Below are positions 44,506-53,937 of a stretch of 64,000 bases of DNA, in pieces. The position numbers and the translations under genes were made by a program. The first letter of the stretch is position 1, and each line of letters begins with the position of its first letter. Origin of the DNA: SpSt-501 sp037481615 (GTDB lineage: Bacteria; Desulfobacterota; Desulfobacteria; Desulfobacterales; SpSt-501); NCBI GenBank assembly GCA_037481615.1, contig JBBFLI010000006.1; one strand, written 5' to 3'. The notes below the pieces were generated by a model, which was not told where the DNA came from, searched no databases, and saw nothing but the letters and a program-made list of their open reading frames with translations.

Positions 44506-44770
44506 TCGAGGGGCTCCCCGCGCCGGCGGTTTCCGTGATTGGTCCGCTTCTTCTGCCCGGTGCGACGCTTCCATCCCCGGGGAGCGGCTGCCCCGCCGGC
44601 GGCCCACCGCGGCGCGACACCCGTCGGGCTTGCGCTGACCTCAACGAATCGGGTCGCGGAAAAGGACCGGAAAGCGGTGGGCAAGCCCGTGCTCGTCGTC
44701 ACCGGCGCCGCTCCGCGAGGACCTTGCCGGCGCGGGCGGAGCGGATCGTCGCGGCGCCGTCCGTCCCGCC
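44506..44770. other. Non-coding interval between convergent genes
   Basis: 265 bases separating the dynamin-like gene from the convergent small gene. No frame with recognisable sequence and no clear hairpin with a T tract. Confidence 0.4.
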
Positions 44771-45049
44771 TCAGCCGTTGTTGACCCGCTCCCAGTTGGC
44801 CTCGAAGGTGTTGTCGTGCAGGGTGTAGGCGTAGCCCAGCATCGGACCGTATCCCGGCTGGCGGTCCTTCGCGATTTTCCAGAAGCAGAGGTAGATCGCG
44901 GGAACCAGCCGGGTGCCGTCGGCCGTGCTCTGGTAGACCTCCTTTTTTTCGATCACACGCCAGAGGGTGCCGTGCTTGCGGCTGCGCACCACGTCGCCGA
45001 CGCGCGGCAGTTTCTTCTCACGGATGACGTCGTCATGGGTTTCCTGCAT
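44771..45049 (-). CDS. Small conserved-looking protein of unknown function
   Basis: 92 residues from ATG 45049, which has a strong ribosome binding site (GGAAGGAGG). Mostly beta-type composition (KLPRVGDVVRSRKHGTLWRVIEKKE, AIYLCFWKI), suggestive of a small barrel or SH3-like fold. Ends WERVNNG. I do not recognise the family. Confidence 0.65.
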   Translation of the reverse strand: MQETHDDVIREKKLPRVGDVVRSRKHGTLWRVIEKKEVYQSTADGTRLVPAIYLCFWKIAKDRQPGYGPMLGYAYTLHDNTFEANWERVNNG

Positions 45050-45539
45050 GGCGGGTTCCTCCTTCCGGTTGGTGGGGGGGAGAGAGGAAGCGCGGCCTTG
45101 CGGCGCTCCGCAGGAGACACGCCGCGCGCGCCGGGCTGCAAGGAAGGGATGAGACCCTGGAAAGGCAAATCCCGAGTGCGCTGGAAGTCGGGGGGGGCGT
45201 TCGGGACGAGAGGCGGGTTGCGCACATGGGATCCTTCTCCGGTTAAAGCCGTTTGCCGATGAAACAGCCTGCGGGGGATCCTCTTGGCCGGGGGTCATCA
45301 GCCGCCGGTCGAGGCGGCGATGGGAAGGGGGACTTGATCCCCGAACAAGTGTGAAATTACCGGAAAACAGGGTCCGGATCAAGCGCACGGAGCTCGCAAA
45401 GGTCTAAGAAAGAGCCAGGCTTTCGGCTTCCGGGACACCGTGATAGAGACGGGAAGTTCGAACTCTCCAAGCCCTCCCACAGCAAGGCTTGCGGCCGCCG
45501 CTGCGGGCTTGCCCGTGGGCGTTCCGGAGGGGTGATCCG
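45050..45539. other. Non-coding interval of about 490 bases
   Basis: Carries the divergent start regions of the small protein gene and the epimerase gene. A short frame from ATG 45258 (31 codons) has no ribosome binding site. No repeat, tRNA or recognisable RNA found by eye. Confidence 0.4.
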
Positions 45540-46487
45540 ATGGTCCTGGTCACCGGGGGGACGGGATACCTGGGAAGGATGCTGGTTGCGCGATTGCTTG
45601 CGCGCGGGGAGCGCGTGCGGGTTTTCTGCCGCCGGCCGGCCGACATTCCCGCCGAACTCCGGCTCGGAGACATCGAACGTCCCGAGGACGTCCGGGCCGC
45701 GGTGCGCGGCGCGCGTCTGGTCTATCACCTTGCCGCCCTCGTCGACCACACGGCCCCTGAAGAAATGCTCCGGCGCATCAACGTGACCGGCACGGCGAAC
45801 GTGGTTCGGGCGGCCCGCGGGGAAGGGGTGCGGCGCCTCGTCCACTGCAGCACGGTCTCGGCGGAGCCCGGGGGGGGCAGCACGGCGTACGGCCGCTCGA
45901 AGATCGCCGCCGAAACCGTGCTGCGTCGGGAGGGCGCCGGGCTGGACTGGGTCATCCTGCGGCCCGGGCCGGTCTACGACGGGGAGCGGCCGAACCTGCG
46001 GGCGGCGGTCCGTTTCGCCCGGCGCTTTCGTCTCGTTCCCCGGCCGCTTCCCGACACCCGGGTGCACCTGGCCAGCCGGGGAAACGTCACCCGCGCCTTT
46101 CTGCTTGCGGCGGAACGCGGTCTGCCGGGAAAGGCCTATGCCGTGTGCGACCGGGAAGCCGTCCCCCGCGCGCTCCTGGTGCGCATCCTCTGCGAGCGGG
46201 CCGGAGCGGCGTCGGTGCCCCTTCCCCTGCCCCTCGTCCAACCTCTGCTCTGGGTAGCCGCCCTGGGCTTCGAGGCGGCGGCCGCCGCCTTCGGCGGCAG
46301 ACCGCGTCTCAGCCGTCGCATGGTGCGGATGTTCCTAAGGCGTCGGTGCTATGACATCCGCCCGGCCCGCGAGGATCTCGGCTATGATCCCCTCCCCACG
46401 GCGGAGGAGTTCTCCCGGGCCGTCGCCTCATGCCTGGCCTCGATCGCCCAGGAGCCGCCAGGCGAGAACCATACGTCCTACGGCTGA
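45540..46487 (+). CDS. NAD(P)-dependent sugar/steroid epimerase-dehydratase (extended SDR)
   Basis: 315 residues. Rossmann motif VTGGTGYLGRML at 4-15, and the active-site YxxxK in STAYGRSKIAAE, preceded by HCSTVSAE. Extended short-chain dehydrogenase, similar to NAD-dependent epimerases or 3-beta-hydroxysteroid dehydrogenase-like proteins. ATG 45540 with GGAGGGG upstream. Its end overlaps the convergent CDP-alcohol transferase gene by 60 bases. Substrate unknown. Confidence 0.82.
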   Translation: MVLVTGGTGYLGRMLVARLLARGERVRVFCRRPADIPAELRLGDIERPEDVRAAVRGARLVYHLAALVDHTAPEEMLRRINVTGTANVVRAARGEGVRRLVHCSTVSAEPGGGSTAYGRSKIAAETVLRREGAGLDWVILRPGPVYDGERPNLRAAVRFARRFRLVPRPLPDTRVHLASRGNVTRAFLLAAERGLPGKAYAVCDREAVPRALLVRILCERAGAASVPLPLPLVQPLLWVAALGFEAAAAAFGGRPRLSRRMVRMFLRRRCYDIRPAREDLGYDPLPTAEEFSRAVASCLASIAQEPPGENHTSYG

Positions 46488-46997
46488 AAGCGCCCCCAGC
46501 GCGGCAAGAAGGATCACCGCTTCCGTGAACCGCTGGGTGAGGCAGGCAAGCGCGAGCAGAAGGATCCTCAAACCGCGCAGGCTGACGGATTCCCCGATGC
46601 GGGAGTGGGTTTCGGCCTCGATGCAGGCGCTGATGTAGGAGCCGAGCATCACGGAGAGAAGGGCCAGCAAGCCCCAGCCGAAGGGGACATGGCCGCCGCC
46701 GAGGATGGCGCTTACGACGGCGAAGTCGGCGAGACGATCGGACACCCGGTCGAGGAGCGCCCCGAACGCTGTGGCTTTGCACCGCGCCTTGGCGATCGCA
46801 CCGTCCAGCAGATCGAGGCTGCCCGAGAGCACGACGAGCATCCCGGCTGCGGCCGCCTGGCCGCGGACCAGCAGCCCCGCCGCCGCGAGCGCACTCGCGA
46901 GCGCGAGCAGCGTGACGACGTGCGGGTGCAGCGGGACATGGACGAGGGCGGGGGCCAGCCGTTTCTCGACGGCGGACTTGATCGTGGAGGCATCCAT
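46428..46997 (-). CDS. CDP-alcohol phosphatidyltransferase family protein
   Basis: 189 residues with about five membrane segments. The family motif is present as SLDLLDGAIAKARCKATAFGALLDRVSDRLAD: D-x2-DG-x2-A...G-x3-D-x3-D, with Lys replacing the usual Arg after Ala. It transfers a phospho-alcohol head group from a CDP-linked donor. ATG 46997 is close behind the DMT transporter gene. Product lipid not predictable. Confidence 0.82.
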   Translation of the reverse strand: MDASTIKSAVEKRLAPALVHVPLHPHVVTLLALASALAAAGLLVRGQAAAAGMLVVLSGSLDLLDGAIAKARCKATAFGALLDRVSDRLADFAVVSAILGGGHVPFGWGLLALLSVMLGSYISACIEAETHSRIGESVSLRGLRILLLALACLTQRFTEAVILLAALGALSAVGRMVLAWRLLGDRGQA

Positions 46998-47017
46998 CGG
47001 CACCTCCCTTTCCGGAG

Positions 47018-47890
47018 TCAGCGTCGCCGCAGGGCGATGACGCCGGCGGCGCAGGTGATCACCGCGCCCGCGGCGGTCAGCGGATCGAGGCTTTCGCCCC
47101 AGAAGAGCCGGCCGAGAACGGCGGCGAAGACCACGTTCGCGTAGTTGAAGGGTCCGACCTGCCCGGCGGGGGCGAGGCTGTAGCCCCGCGTGAGGCACAT
47201 CTGGGCGATGATCGCCAGCGCCCCGATCGCGACAAGTGCGGCGATCGCCGTCCCCCCGGGCGTCCGCCAGGCCCAGGCGAGCGGCACGGCGGAGACGAGC
47301 GTGCTGAAGGTCGTGAAGTAGAAGACCACGCGGGGGACGGGTTCGGTCTCGGTCATGCGGCGGATGCCGACCATGGCCAGCGCGACGAGAGCCCCGCCCG
47401 CCAGGCCGACCAGCCCCGCCGGCTGGAAGAGCCCCGACCCCGGCTTCAAGACGAAGGCGATGCCGACGAAGCCGAGGAGCACGGCGGCGAGCGTTTCGCG
47501 CGGGACGGGCTCCCTGAGCCACAGCCGCTCGATCACGGGGATGAAGATGGGCTGGGTATAGCAGAGAAGGGTTGCGTCGGCGAGACGCATGGTTTTGAGC
47601 GTCCAGAAAAAGCAGTACATCGCCGACAACCCCGCCGCGGAGCGCAGAAGGTGCAGGTGCAGGCAGGAAGTCCTCAGGCTCAGGCCCCGCTCGCGCAGCA
47701 GCAGCCAGGGCAGCAGGAAGGCCATGGCCACGGCGTTGCGGAAGAAGACGACGACCTCGGAGGGCAGCTCGGCCGAGGCCGCCTTGACCAGGGCCCCGAC
47801 CCCGGCGAAGAGGAGGGCCGAGAGGAGCACCCACAGGCCGCCCGCGACCGGGCGGTCGCGGCGCACGGGTTTGGGGGCGGAAAACTCCAC
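47018..47890 (-). CDS. DMT superfamily (EamA) transporter
   Basis: 290 residues, ten membrane segments in two EamA repeats (LWVLLSALLFAGVGALVKAA, LPSEVVVFFRNAVAMAFLLPWLLL; second repeat with GFVGIAFVLKPG). GTG start at 47890, directly at the end of the FAD/NAD gene. A metabolite exporter or importer, probably for an intermediate of the TRAP/dehydrogenase operon. Confidence 0.85.
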   Translation of the reverse strand: MEFSAPKPVRRDRPVAGGLWVLLSALLFAGVGALVKAASAELPSEVVVFFRNAVAMAFLLPWLLLRERGLSLRTSCLHLHLLRSAAGLSAMYCFFWTLKTMRLADATLLCYTQPIFIPVIERLWLREPVPRETLAAVLLGFVGIAFVLKPGSGLFQPAGLVGLAGGALVALAMVGIRRMTETEPVPRVVFYFTTFSTLVSAVPLAWAWRTPGGTAIAALVAIGALAIIAQMCLTRGYSLAPAGQVGPFNYANVVFAAVLGRLFWGESLDPLTAAGAVITCAAGVIALRRR

Positions 47891-47892
47891 GG

Positions 47893-49290
47893 CTAGCCGC
47901 CATCCCCGCCGAGCCGGCCTAGATCGACGGGCCGCAGCGGCGTGCGCACCGAGGGCGGCGGGAACGCGCCGGGCGGGAAACCTGCGAGGGCGGAGACGAC
48001 CTCTTCCAGGATCCCCTTGCAGGTGCTCCCCTGGCAGAGGCCCATGCCGCAGCGCGTGGCCTTCTTGATCCCGGCCGGCGTCCGGCAGCCGGCGGCGAGC
48101 GCCCGCCGGATGTCCCCCAGGCGCACCTCCTCGCAGCGGCAGATTGTGAGGTCGTCGGGAAGGGAGCCGACGCGGTTCGCCCGGTACTCCGGCGTAAAAC
48201 GCGCCTGCCGGTTGAACCAGCGCGCAAACGCCAGCAGCGCTTTTCGCTTCCGCTTGAGCCGGGAAACCTCGGACCGCCCCGCGGCATCGAGACGCCCCAT
48301 CTCCTCGAGGATCGTCAAGCCGGCAAGCCGCCCCTCGAGGAACGACTTTTCCGCCCCGCCGACGCCCGTGACCTCGCCTGCGGCGTAGATGCCCGCGACC
48401 CCGGTTCTTAGCGACTCGTCCACCTGCACCAGCCATCCCCCGAGGTCTTCCGCGAAGAAGAGCGGGCAGCCCGCGAGCTGGGCCGGCTCGATGTTCGCGG
48501 CGAAGCCGAATCCGATCGCGAGCATCTCCGCGGGCAGGGTGCGTTCGCTTCCGCTCAGGACGCGGCCGTTTTCGTCCACGCGGGCCGTGACCACCTCCCG
48601 GAGGCGCTCCCCCCCCCGCGCTTCGAGCAGGCGCGTGCGGTGGGCGATCCGGCTCCCGGAGAGGAGAAGCCGCAAGCTGTGCACGAGCCCATCGATCAGC
48701 TTCGCCCCCTGGGTCAAAAGCAACCCCGGCGGGGGGAGGCGATCGGCGAGGCGGGCCTCGTCCGCGAGCGCGCGCACCCGCCCGCCCCGGCGGAGGATGT
48801 CGCCGGCTGCGGCGACGAGAAACGGCCCCGTCCCCCCGACCACGAAATCCGCGGCGGGAAGGACGCCCTGCTTGATGAGGAGCTGTACGGCGCCGGTCGA
48901 GATCACCCCCGGCAGCGTCCAGCCGGGAAAGGGGAAAAAGCGCTCGCGGGCCCCGGTCGCGATGACGAGCCTGCGGCAGGCGATTTCCCGCAGGCCCTCT
49001 TCCTCCGATGCCGCGAGCAGCCGGAAACCCGGTTCCAAGCCGATGAGCGCCCACCGGCGGAGAACGGCCCCCGCGCCGCCTCCCAGAGAGCGGATGGCCC
49101 CCTTCGCCTCCCGGGAGGCGCGGGCGAACGGGGAGGCCGCCGCGGCTTCGCCGCGCAGCGTGGGGCCTCCGAGGCGGTCGTGTTCGTCGATCAGCAGCGC
49201 GCGGATGCCGGCCTGCGAAAGCGTTGCCGCGCAGGCGGCCCCGGCCGGCCCGCCGCCCAGGATCGCCGCCTCCCAGCGTTCAGCGGCCAC
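47893..49290 (-). CDS. FAD/NAD(P)-dependent oxidoreductase subunit with [2Fe-2S] BFD-type domain
   Basis: 465 residues. N-terminal FAD site AILGGGPAGAACAATLSQAG, second nucleotide site DFVVGGTGPFLVAAAGD, then a C-terminal BFD-like Fe-S motif CRCEEV...TRCGMGLCQGSTC. This matches the alpha subunit of OoxABC/HcnABC-type heteromeric dehydrogenases (opine, D-hydroxyproline or glycine-type substrates). Overlaps the ferredoxin-like subunit gene by 11 bases. Confidence 0.85.
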   Translation of the reverse strand: MAAERWEAAILGGGPAGAACAATLSQAGIRALLIDEHDRLGGPTLRGEAAAASPFARASREAKGAIRSLGGGAGAVLRRWALIGLEPGFRLLAASEEEGLREIACRRLVIATGARERFFPFPGWTLPGVISTGAVQLLIKQGVLPAADFVVGGTGPFLVAAAGDILRRGGRVRALADEARLADRLPPPGLLLTQGAKLIDGLVHSLRLLLSGSRIAHRTRLLEARGGERLREVVTARVDENGRVLSGSERTLPAEMLAIGFGFAANIEPAQLAGCPLFFAEDLGGWLVQVDESLRTGVAGIYAAGEVTGVGGAEKSFLEGRLAGLTILEEMGRLDAAGRSEVSRLKRKRKALLAFARWFNRQARFTPEYRANRVGSLPDDLTICRCEEVRLGDIRRALAAGCRTPAGIKKATRCGMGLCQGSTCKGILEEVVSALAGFPPGAFPPPSVRTPLRPVDLGRLGGDGG

Positions 49291-49564
49291 CGGTTTCGAT
49301 CTCCATGCCCTCGCGCACCCGCGTCATGCAGGCGCGGCGGTCGGGGATGCCGTCGATCGTGACGCGGCATTCCTGGCAGACGCCCATGCCGCAAAGGGCG
49401 CCCCGCGGCGGGTGGCCCTCGCCGGGCCGGCGCAGGGCGAAAACCCCCTCGAGGCAGAGCACGGCGAACACCGTCTCCCCTTCGAAGGCGGAGACCTTCC
49501 TCCCGTCCACCCGGATTTCGACCGGCCTTCCGCGGCGGGGGCGGGGCAGTCGTTTCCCGCTCAT
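49280..49564 (-). CDS. [2Fe-2S] ferredoxin-like subunit of the dehydrogenase
   Basis: 94 residues. RVDGRKVSAFEGETVFAVL, then ALCGMGVCQECRVTIDG and RRACMTRVREGM give the C-x4-C-x2-C-x(n)-C plant-type ferredoxin pattern of HcnA/OoxC-like small subunits. Overlaps both flanking subunit genes, typical of a tight three-subunit complex. Confidence 0.85.
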   Translation of the reverse strand: MSGKRLPRPRRGRPVEIRVDGRKVSAFEGETVFAVLCLEGVFALRRPGEGHPPRGALCGMGVCQECRVTIDGIPDRRACMTRVREGMEIETGGR

Positions 49565-50721
49565 GCGGCCTCCGCGGTGGAGAAGCGCTCGAGCCGGAAG
49601 GGCTCGAGCGGGAAGGCGGGCCTCACCCCGGCGATACGTGCGGCCACCATGTCGCCCGTGACCGCCGACAGGGCGATCCCGTCGCCTTCGTGGCCGGCCG
49701 CCACCCAGAAACCCTGCACGGCCGCAACCGGCCCGAGGATGGGCAGCCCATCCGGGGTGTAGGGCCTGAGCCCGGCGAAGGTGCGGATCACGGGGACGGC
49801 GGCAAGCGCCGGGACGACGGGCAGGATGCGCCGGGCGACGGCGCGGATGCCCGCGAAGGTCGTCCGGCGGTCGAAGCCCGCAAACTCGCGGGTCGAGCCG
49901 ATGAGGAAATTTCCGCTCTCCGCCTGCTCGAGCGAGAAACCCATCTCCCCCGCGGCGGCGAGTTCCGGGTTGAACTTGGCCGCGATGTAGCGCGCCGAGA
50001 TCATCCCGTGGCGCAGCAGCGGCGGCCGCGCGGCCGTGACCAGGAGCTGGCCGCGCCGCGGCGTGACGGGGATGTCGATTCCCGCAAGGCGGCCGATCTC
50101 GGGCGCACGCGCCCCGGCTGCGTCGACGACGAGCGGGGTTTCGATCCGTCGGCCCGATGTGCAAACCGCCCGGACCCGGCCGGAGGTGATCTCGATCCCC
50201 GTGACCGGCTCGCCGGCGAGGAGACGAGCGCCCGCCGCGCGCGCGGCCCGGATGAAGGCGAAGGTGAGGGCGTAGGGGTTCACCTGGGCGTCGAGGGGCG
50301 AAAAGGAGGCGGCGATCACCCGCTCCGAGAGCAGCGGCTCGAGGCGCCGCAGTTGCTCCCTCCCGACCAGCTCGACGGAAAGCCCGCTTGCCCGCTGTTC
50401 GGCGACCCAGCGCCGCATGGCCTCGAGCTCGGGTTCGCTCTCGATGAGGCAGAGGCCGCCCGTCGCACGGAACTCGATTTCGGCGCCCAGGGTCTCTTTG
50501 AGCTCGTCGAACCGGCGGCGGCTTTCGAGGGCGAGCTCGAGGTGCAGGCCCGGCTTTTTGGATTGGAGGAAGACGAGCCCGTCGCAGGCGCCCGAGCTTC
50601 CGGCGGCGGGGTCCTCCTTTTCGATCAGGAGCGGCCGGATCCCCCGCCGGGTGAGGTGGAAGGCGATCGAAGCGCCGATGACCCCGGCCCCGACGATCGC
50701 GACATCTGCCGTTTCGCGCAC
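49561..50721 (-). CDS. FAD-dependent amino acid/amine dehydrogenase (DAO family), catalytic subunit
   Basis: 386 residues. Dinucleotide-binding DVAIVGAGVIGASIAFHLTRRG at the N-terminus and the C-terminal FAGLRPYTPDGLPILGP of the DAO fold. Comparable to HcnC/OoxB or D-hydroxyproline dehydrogenase beta subunits that oxidise an N-substituted or D-amino acid. With the TRAP importer upstream the likely role is uptake and oxidation of such a compound. Confidence 0.85.
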   Translation of the reverse strand: MRETADVAIVGAGVIGASIAFHLTRRGIRPLLIEKEDPAAGSSGACDGLVFLQSKKPGLHLELALESRRRFDELKETLGAEIEFRATGGLCLIESEPELEAMRRWVAEQRASGLSVELVGREQLRRLEPLLSERVIAASFSPLDAQVNPYALTFAFIRAARAAGARLLAGEPVTGIEITSGRVRAVCTSGRRIETPLVVDAAGARAPEIGRLAGIDIPVTPRRGQLLVTAARPPLLRHGMISARYIAAKFNPELAAAGEMGFSLEQAESGNFLIGSTREFAGFDRRTTFAGIRAVARRILPVVPALAAVPVIRTFAGLRPYTPDGLPILGPVAAVQGFWVAAGHEGDGIALSAVTGDMVAARIAGVRPAFPLEPFRLERFSTAEAA

Positions 50722-50743
50722 GCGGATTTCTCCCGGGAGGGGG

Positions 50744-52618
50744 TCAGCCCACCGTGGCGGGCGAGGCCTTCCGCCGCAGGTAGGACCAGCCGAGGACGGC
50801 GAGGCCGGCGACGAGGCCGATCGCCTCGAGCGACTGCGCGGAGAAGACGAGCAGCCCCGCCGCCCCCATGAGCACCGCGCGCAGAAGGGGCGGGATGGGC
50901 GTGAAGAAATAGCCGATCACGCCGGCGGCGAGACAGACCACCCCGAACACGGTGAGGCCGAGGCTGAGGACAATCTCCCCCCAGCTTCCCATGAGAAGCA
51001 GCGCGGGCTGGAAGACGAAGGCGAAGGGCACGAGAAAGCCGGCGATCCCCAGCCGGAACCCCTCGATCCCGGTCGCCATGGGCTCGGCGCCGGCGATGTT
51101 CGCCGCGGCGAAGGAGGTGACCGCATCGGGCGGGGTGAGGTCGGCCAGCACCGCATAGTAGAAGACGAAGAGGTGCGCGGCAAGCGGGCTCACCCCGAAC
51201 TTGGAGAGGGCATAGGAGCCGATGGTGACGGCGATGATGTAGGCCGGGGTCGTCGGGATCCCGGTGCCGAGGATGCTGATCACGAGGAAGACGAGAAAGA
51301 GCATGAAGAGGAGCGAGTCGAAGGAAAGGGAAACCAGAATCGAGCCGAAAGCGAGTGCCACCCCCGTCCGGGTCAGCACGCCGACCACCATGCCGGAGCC
51401 GGCGAGCACGGCGGCGATCAGGCCGCAGTTGACGAGCGCCCCGAAGAAGATGTCCAGAAACTTCGCCGGGGTGAGCCGGGTCTTGCGGTCGAGGAAGCTC
51501 AGGAGCACGATCACCCAGATCGTGTGGAAGGCCGCCTTGGCCGGCGAGTAGCCCCAGGCGAGCAGCAGGACGACCAGCACGAAGGGAAAGAAGAAGTAGC
51601 TTCGCCGGATGAGCGATCGAAACGGCGGCCGGGCGCTCTTTTCGATCGGCGGGATGCCGCGTTTCTTGGCGATCAGGTGCACCATCAGGAAGACGCCGAG
51701 GTAGTAGAGGAGCGCGGGGATGACGGCCGTCTTGATGATCGTGAAATAGGGGATGCCGGTCACCTCCGACATGATGAAGGAGCCCGCCCCCATGATGGGG
51801 GGCATGATCTGGCCCCCGACCCCGGCGACCGACTCGATCGCCGCGGCCTGCTTGGGCGTGTAGCCGCTTCGCTTCATCATGGGGATGGTGAAGGAGCCGG
51901 TCGCGTAGACATTGGCGACCGTCGAGCCCGACACCGTCCCGTAGAGGGCCGAGGAGATGACCGCGATCTTCGCTGCCCCGCCGCGCGCCCAGCCGGCGGC
52001 CCAGCTTGCGAAATCGATCAGGTAGTCGCCCGCCCCGGTGCGGATGAGGACCGCGGCGAAGAGGATGTAGATGTAGAGGATGTCGGCCGAGATCCCCATG
52101 AGAAAGCCGAACATGCCCTCGTCGTTCGGCAGGTAGAGGATCTCGATTGCGCGGTCAAGGGTGAAGGCCTTGTAGTGGAAAAGCCCCGGCCAGTACTGGC
52201 AGGTCAAAAGGTAAAAGAGGACGAAGGCGACGGTGGCGGCGAACCACTTGGAAATGGACCGCCGGCAGGCCTCGATGGAAGCGAGCGCGAGCAGCGCGCC
52301 CAGGACGACCTCTTCCGTGCGCACGGGGTGGAAGCCGACGAAGCGCTGGTTCAGCCGATCGGCGTGAAAGACGGTGTAGAGCGAGGCGGCCAGGCTGATC
52401 GCCGCGGCGGCGAGATCGGGCAGGCTCGGGCGCGTCGCCGGCGACCCCTTGCGCGCCGGGAAGAGAAGAAAGACGAAGGGCAGCAGCATCGAGAGGTGCA
52501 GCCCCCGGAAGGTGCGGGGTTCGGGCGACCCGAACCCCGCGCAATAATAGTGAAAAACCCCTGCGATCACGGCGACCGCAAGGATGGGGATCTTCCAGGG
52601 GGGGGGGAGCTGCCGCAT
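50744..52618 (-). CDS. TRAP transporter fused permease (4TM/12TM, TAXI type)
   Basis: 624 residues with about 16-18 membrane segments: the small DctQ-like part at the N-terminus fused to the large DctM-like part (SGSTVANVYATGSFTIPMMKRSGY, VGGQIMPPIMGAGSFIMSE, GTGIPTTPAYIIAV, LTPPDAVTSFAAANIAGAEP). Fused permeases are usual for TAXI systems. Secondary, ion-driven uptake of the ligand bound by the next protein. Confidence 0.92.
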   Translation of the reverse strand: MRQLPPPWKIPILAVAVIAGVFHYYCAGFGSPEPRTFRGLHLSMLLPFVFLLFPARKGSPATRPSLPDLAAAAISLAASLYTVFHADRLNQRFVGFHPVRTEEVVLGALLALASIEACRRSISKWFAATVAFVLFYLLTCQYWPGLFHYKAFTLDRAIEILYLPNDEGMFGFLMGISADILYIYILFAAVLIRTGAGDYLIDFASWAAGWARGGAAKIAVISSALYGTVSGSTVANVYATGSFTIPMMKRSGYTPKQAAAIESVAGVGGQIMPPIMGAGSFIMSEVTGIPYFTIIKTAVIPALLYYLGVFLMVHLIAKKRGIPPIEKSARPPFRSLIRRSYFFFPFVLVVLLLAWGYSPAKAAFHTIWVIVLLSFLDRKTRLTPAKFLDIFFGALVNCGLIAAVLAGSGMVVGVLTRTGVALAFGSILVSLSFDSLLFMLFLVFLVISILGTGIPTTPAYIIAVTIGSYALSKFGVSPLAAHLFVFYYAVLADLTPPDAVTSFAAANIAGAEPMATGIEGFRLGIAGFLVPFAFVFQPALLLMGSWGEIVLSLGLTVFGVVCLAAGVIGYFFTPIPPLLRAVLMGAAGLLVFSAQSLEAIGLVAGLAVLGWSYLRRKASPATVG

Positions 52619-52622
52619 GGGG

Positions 52623-53603
52623 CTAGTTCAGGATCCCCTTTTCCTTGTAGTACTTGATCGCCCCGGGGTGGAGCGGCACCCCGAGGCCCGTCGGGCCGTG
52701 CTTGGGCTCGTAGGGCTCCATGCTTGCGTGGACCTTGCGCGCCTTGAGGTAATTCTCGTTGAAGGCCTTGGTGATACGGTAGGCGAGATCCTCGCTCATG
52801 TCCTTGTGCACGGTGATGACCGAGCCGGCGGTCGCCGTCACGACATCCTTCGTGTTGGCCGCCTTCTCGTAGGTGCCGACGGGGATGTTGCCGGCGGTGA
52901 TGCCGAATTGCTCGAGGTGCTTGAGGGCGGTGGGCGAGAAATCGATCAGCTTCAGGCGGCGCCCGACCGAGGCCTCGATCACGGCCGCGCCGGGGATGGC
53001 CAGGAAGGTGAAGACCGCATCCGCGTTCTTGTCCTTGAACTGGTTCGCCTGGAAGGCGTAGTTGCCGCGCAGGAAGGTGAACCCGGCCTTCTCGAGTTCG
53101 GGGATGCTCGTCTTGTAGGCCTCGAGCACGCGCTCGAGCACCCAGGTGTCGGAGCTGCCGGCCTGGGATATGGCGATCCGCAGCTTCTTCTTCTGCCCGA
53201 AGATCTCGTCCATCGTGTTGAGCGGCGAGTCCGCGTCCACGTAGAAGTGAAAGTAGTTCATGCTCATGCCGCCTGCGAGCGCCCGCAGCTCCTCGAGCGG
53301 CTTTTCGAAGGGCGCCATGCCGCGGTAGGCCGCCGCGTTCAGGAAGGGCAGGCCCCAGCCGATCTCCGCCGCCTTGCTGGCGACCACGGCGGGGTTCTGG
53401 AGACCCCCCCCGGGGATGACCTTGATGACGATGTTGGGCTCGGCCTCGTTGATGATCGTGGCAAGTCCTCCGGCGATGGCGTACCAGCCGCCGCCGGCGC
53501 CGCCTGCGGTCCAGGTGAGGGTCACCTGCTGGGCGCCGGCCGGGAGGGAGACCGCCAGGGCGAGCGCGGCGACAAGGGCGAAGAGCTTCGGGCGATTTCT
53601 CAT
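52623..53603 (-). CDS. TAXI family TRAP transporter solute-binding protein
   Basis: 326 residues; signal peptide (1-24, ending GAQ). TAXI features: WTAGGAGGGWYAIAGGLATIINE, VIPGGGLQNPAVVASKAAEIGWG, then SQAGSSDTWVLERVLEAY. TAXI proteins bind glutamate/glutamine-like or other organic acids; the ligand is not predictable here. First gene of the minus-strand operon reaching to about 46428. Confidence 0.9.
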   Translation of the reverse strand: MRNRPKLFALVAALALAVSLPAGAQQVTLTWTAGGAGGGWYAIAGGLATIINEAEPNIVIKVIPGGGLQNPAVVASKAAEIGWGLPFLNAAAYRGMAPFEKPLEELRALAGGMSMNYFHFYVDADSPLNTMDEIFGQKKKLRIAISQAGSSDTWVLERVLEAYKTSIPELEKAGFTFLRGNYAFQANQFKDKNADAVFTFLAIPGAAVIEASVGRRLKLIDFSPTALKHLEQFGITAGNIPVGTYEKAANTKDVVTATAGSVITVHKDMSEDLAYRITKAFNENYLKARKVHASMEPYEPKHGPTGLGVPLHPGAIKYYKEKGILN

Positions 53604-53937
53604 GCTTCACCTCCGGGATGGGGTTGCCGGGGGGGGACGAGGGGTGCGGCGCAAGCCCCCCCTTTTTCAAAGAAATGCAAACGGATTGCCCATAGCCTCG
53701 GCCATGAGGGCTGTCAAGGGCTATCCGCGGCACAAGGACTTCACCGGCGATCGGGTACTTTCATCCCCCGGCCGATGCCCTTCAAGCGGGGTCTTCGAGG
53801 TTTACCCGGGTTTTGCTTTGTGGTAGAATTCAAAAAGTCCGGTTTGTCCAATCAACCCGGTTTTCCTCTCTCTTCCATTCTCCACGAAAGCGCAGAAGCA
53901 TGAACAAAAGCTCCACACGGAGCGGCTCGGAGACAGT
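53604..53937. promoter_or_regulatory. Divergent intergenic region with probable cas promoter
   Basis: TTTACC (53801-53806), 17 bases, TAGAAT (53824-53829) gives a plausible sigma-70 promoter for the cas operon, with a leader of about 100 bases. Nothing else recognisable in the 334-base gap; the part near 53604 holds the start region of the TAXI operon. Confidence 0.4.

Noticed and set aside
45258..45353. 31-codon frame in the non-coding interval
   Set aside because: No ribosome binding site and no recognisable sequence.
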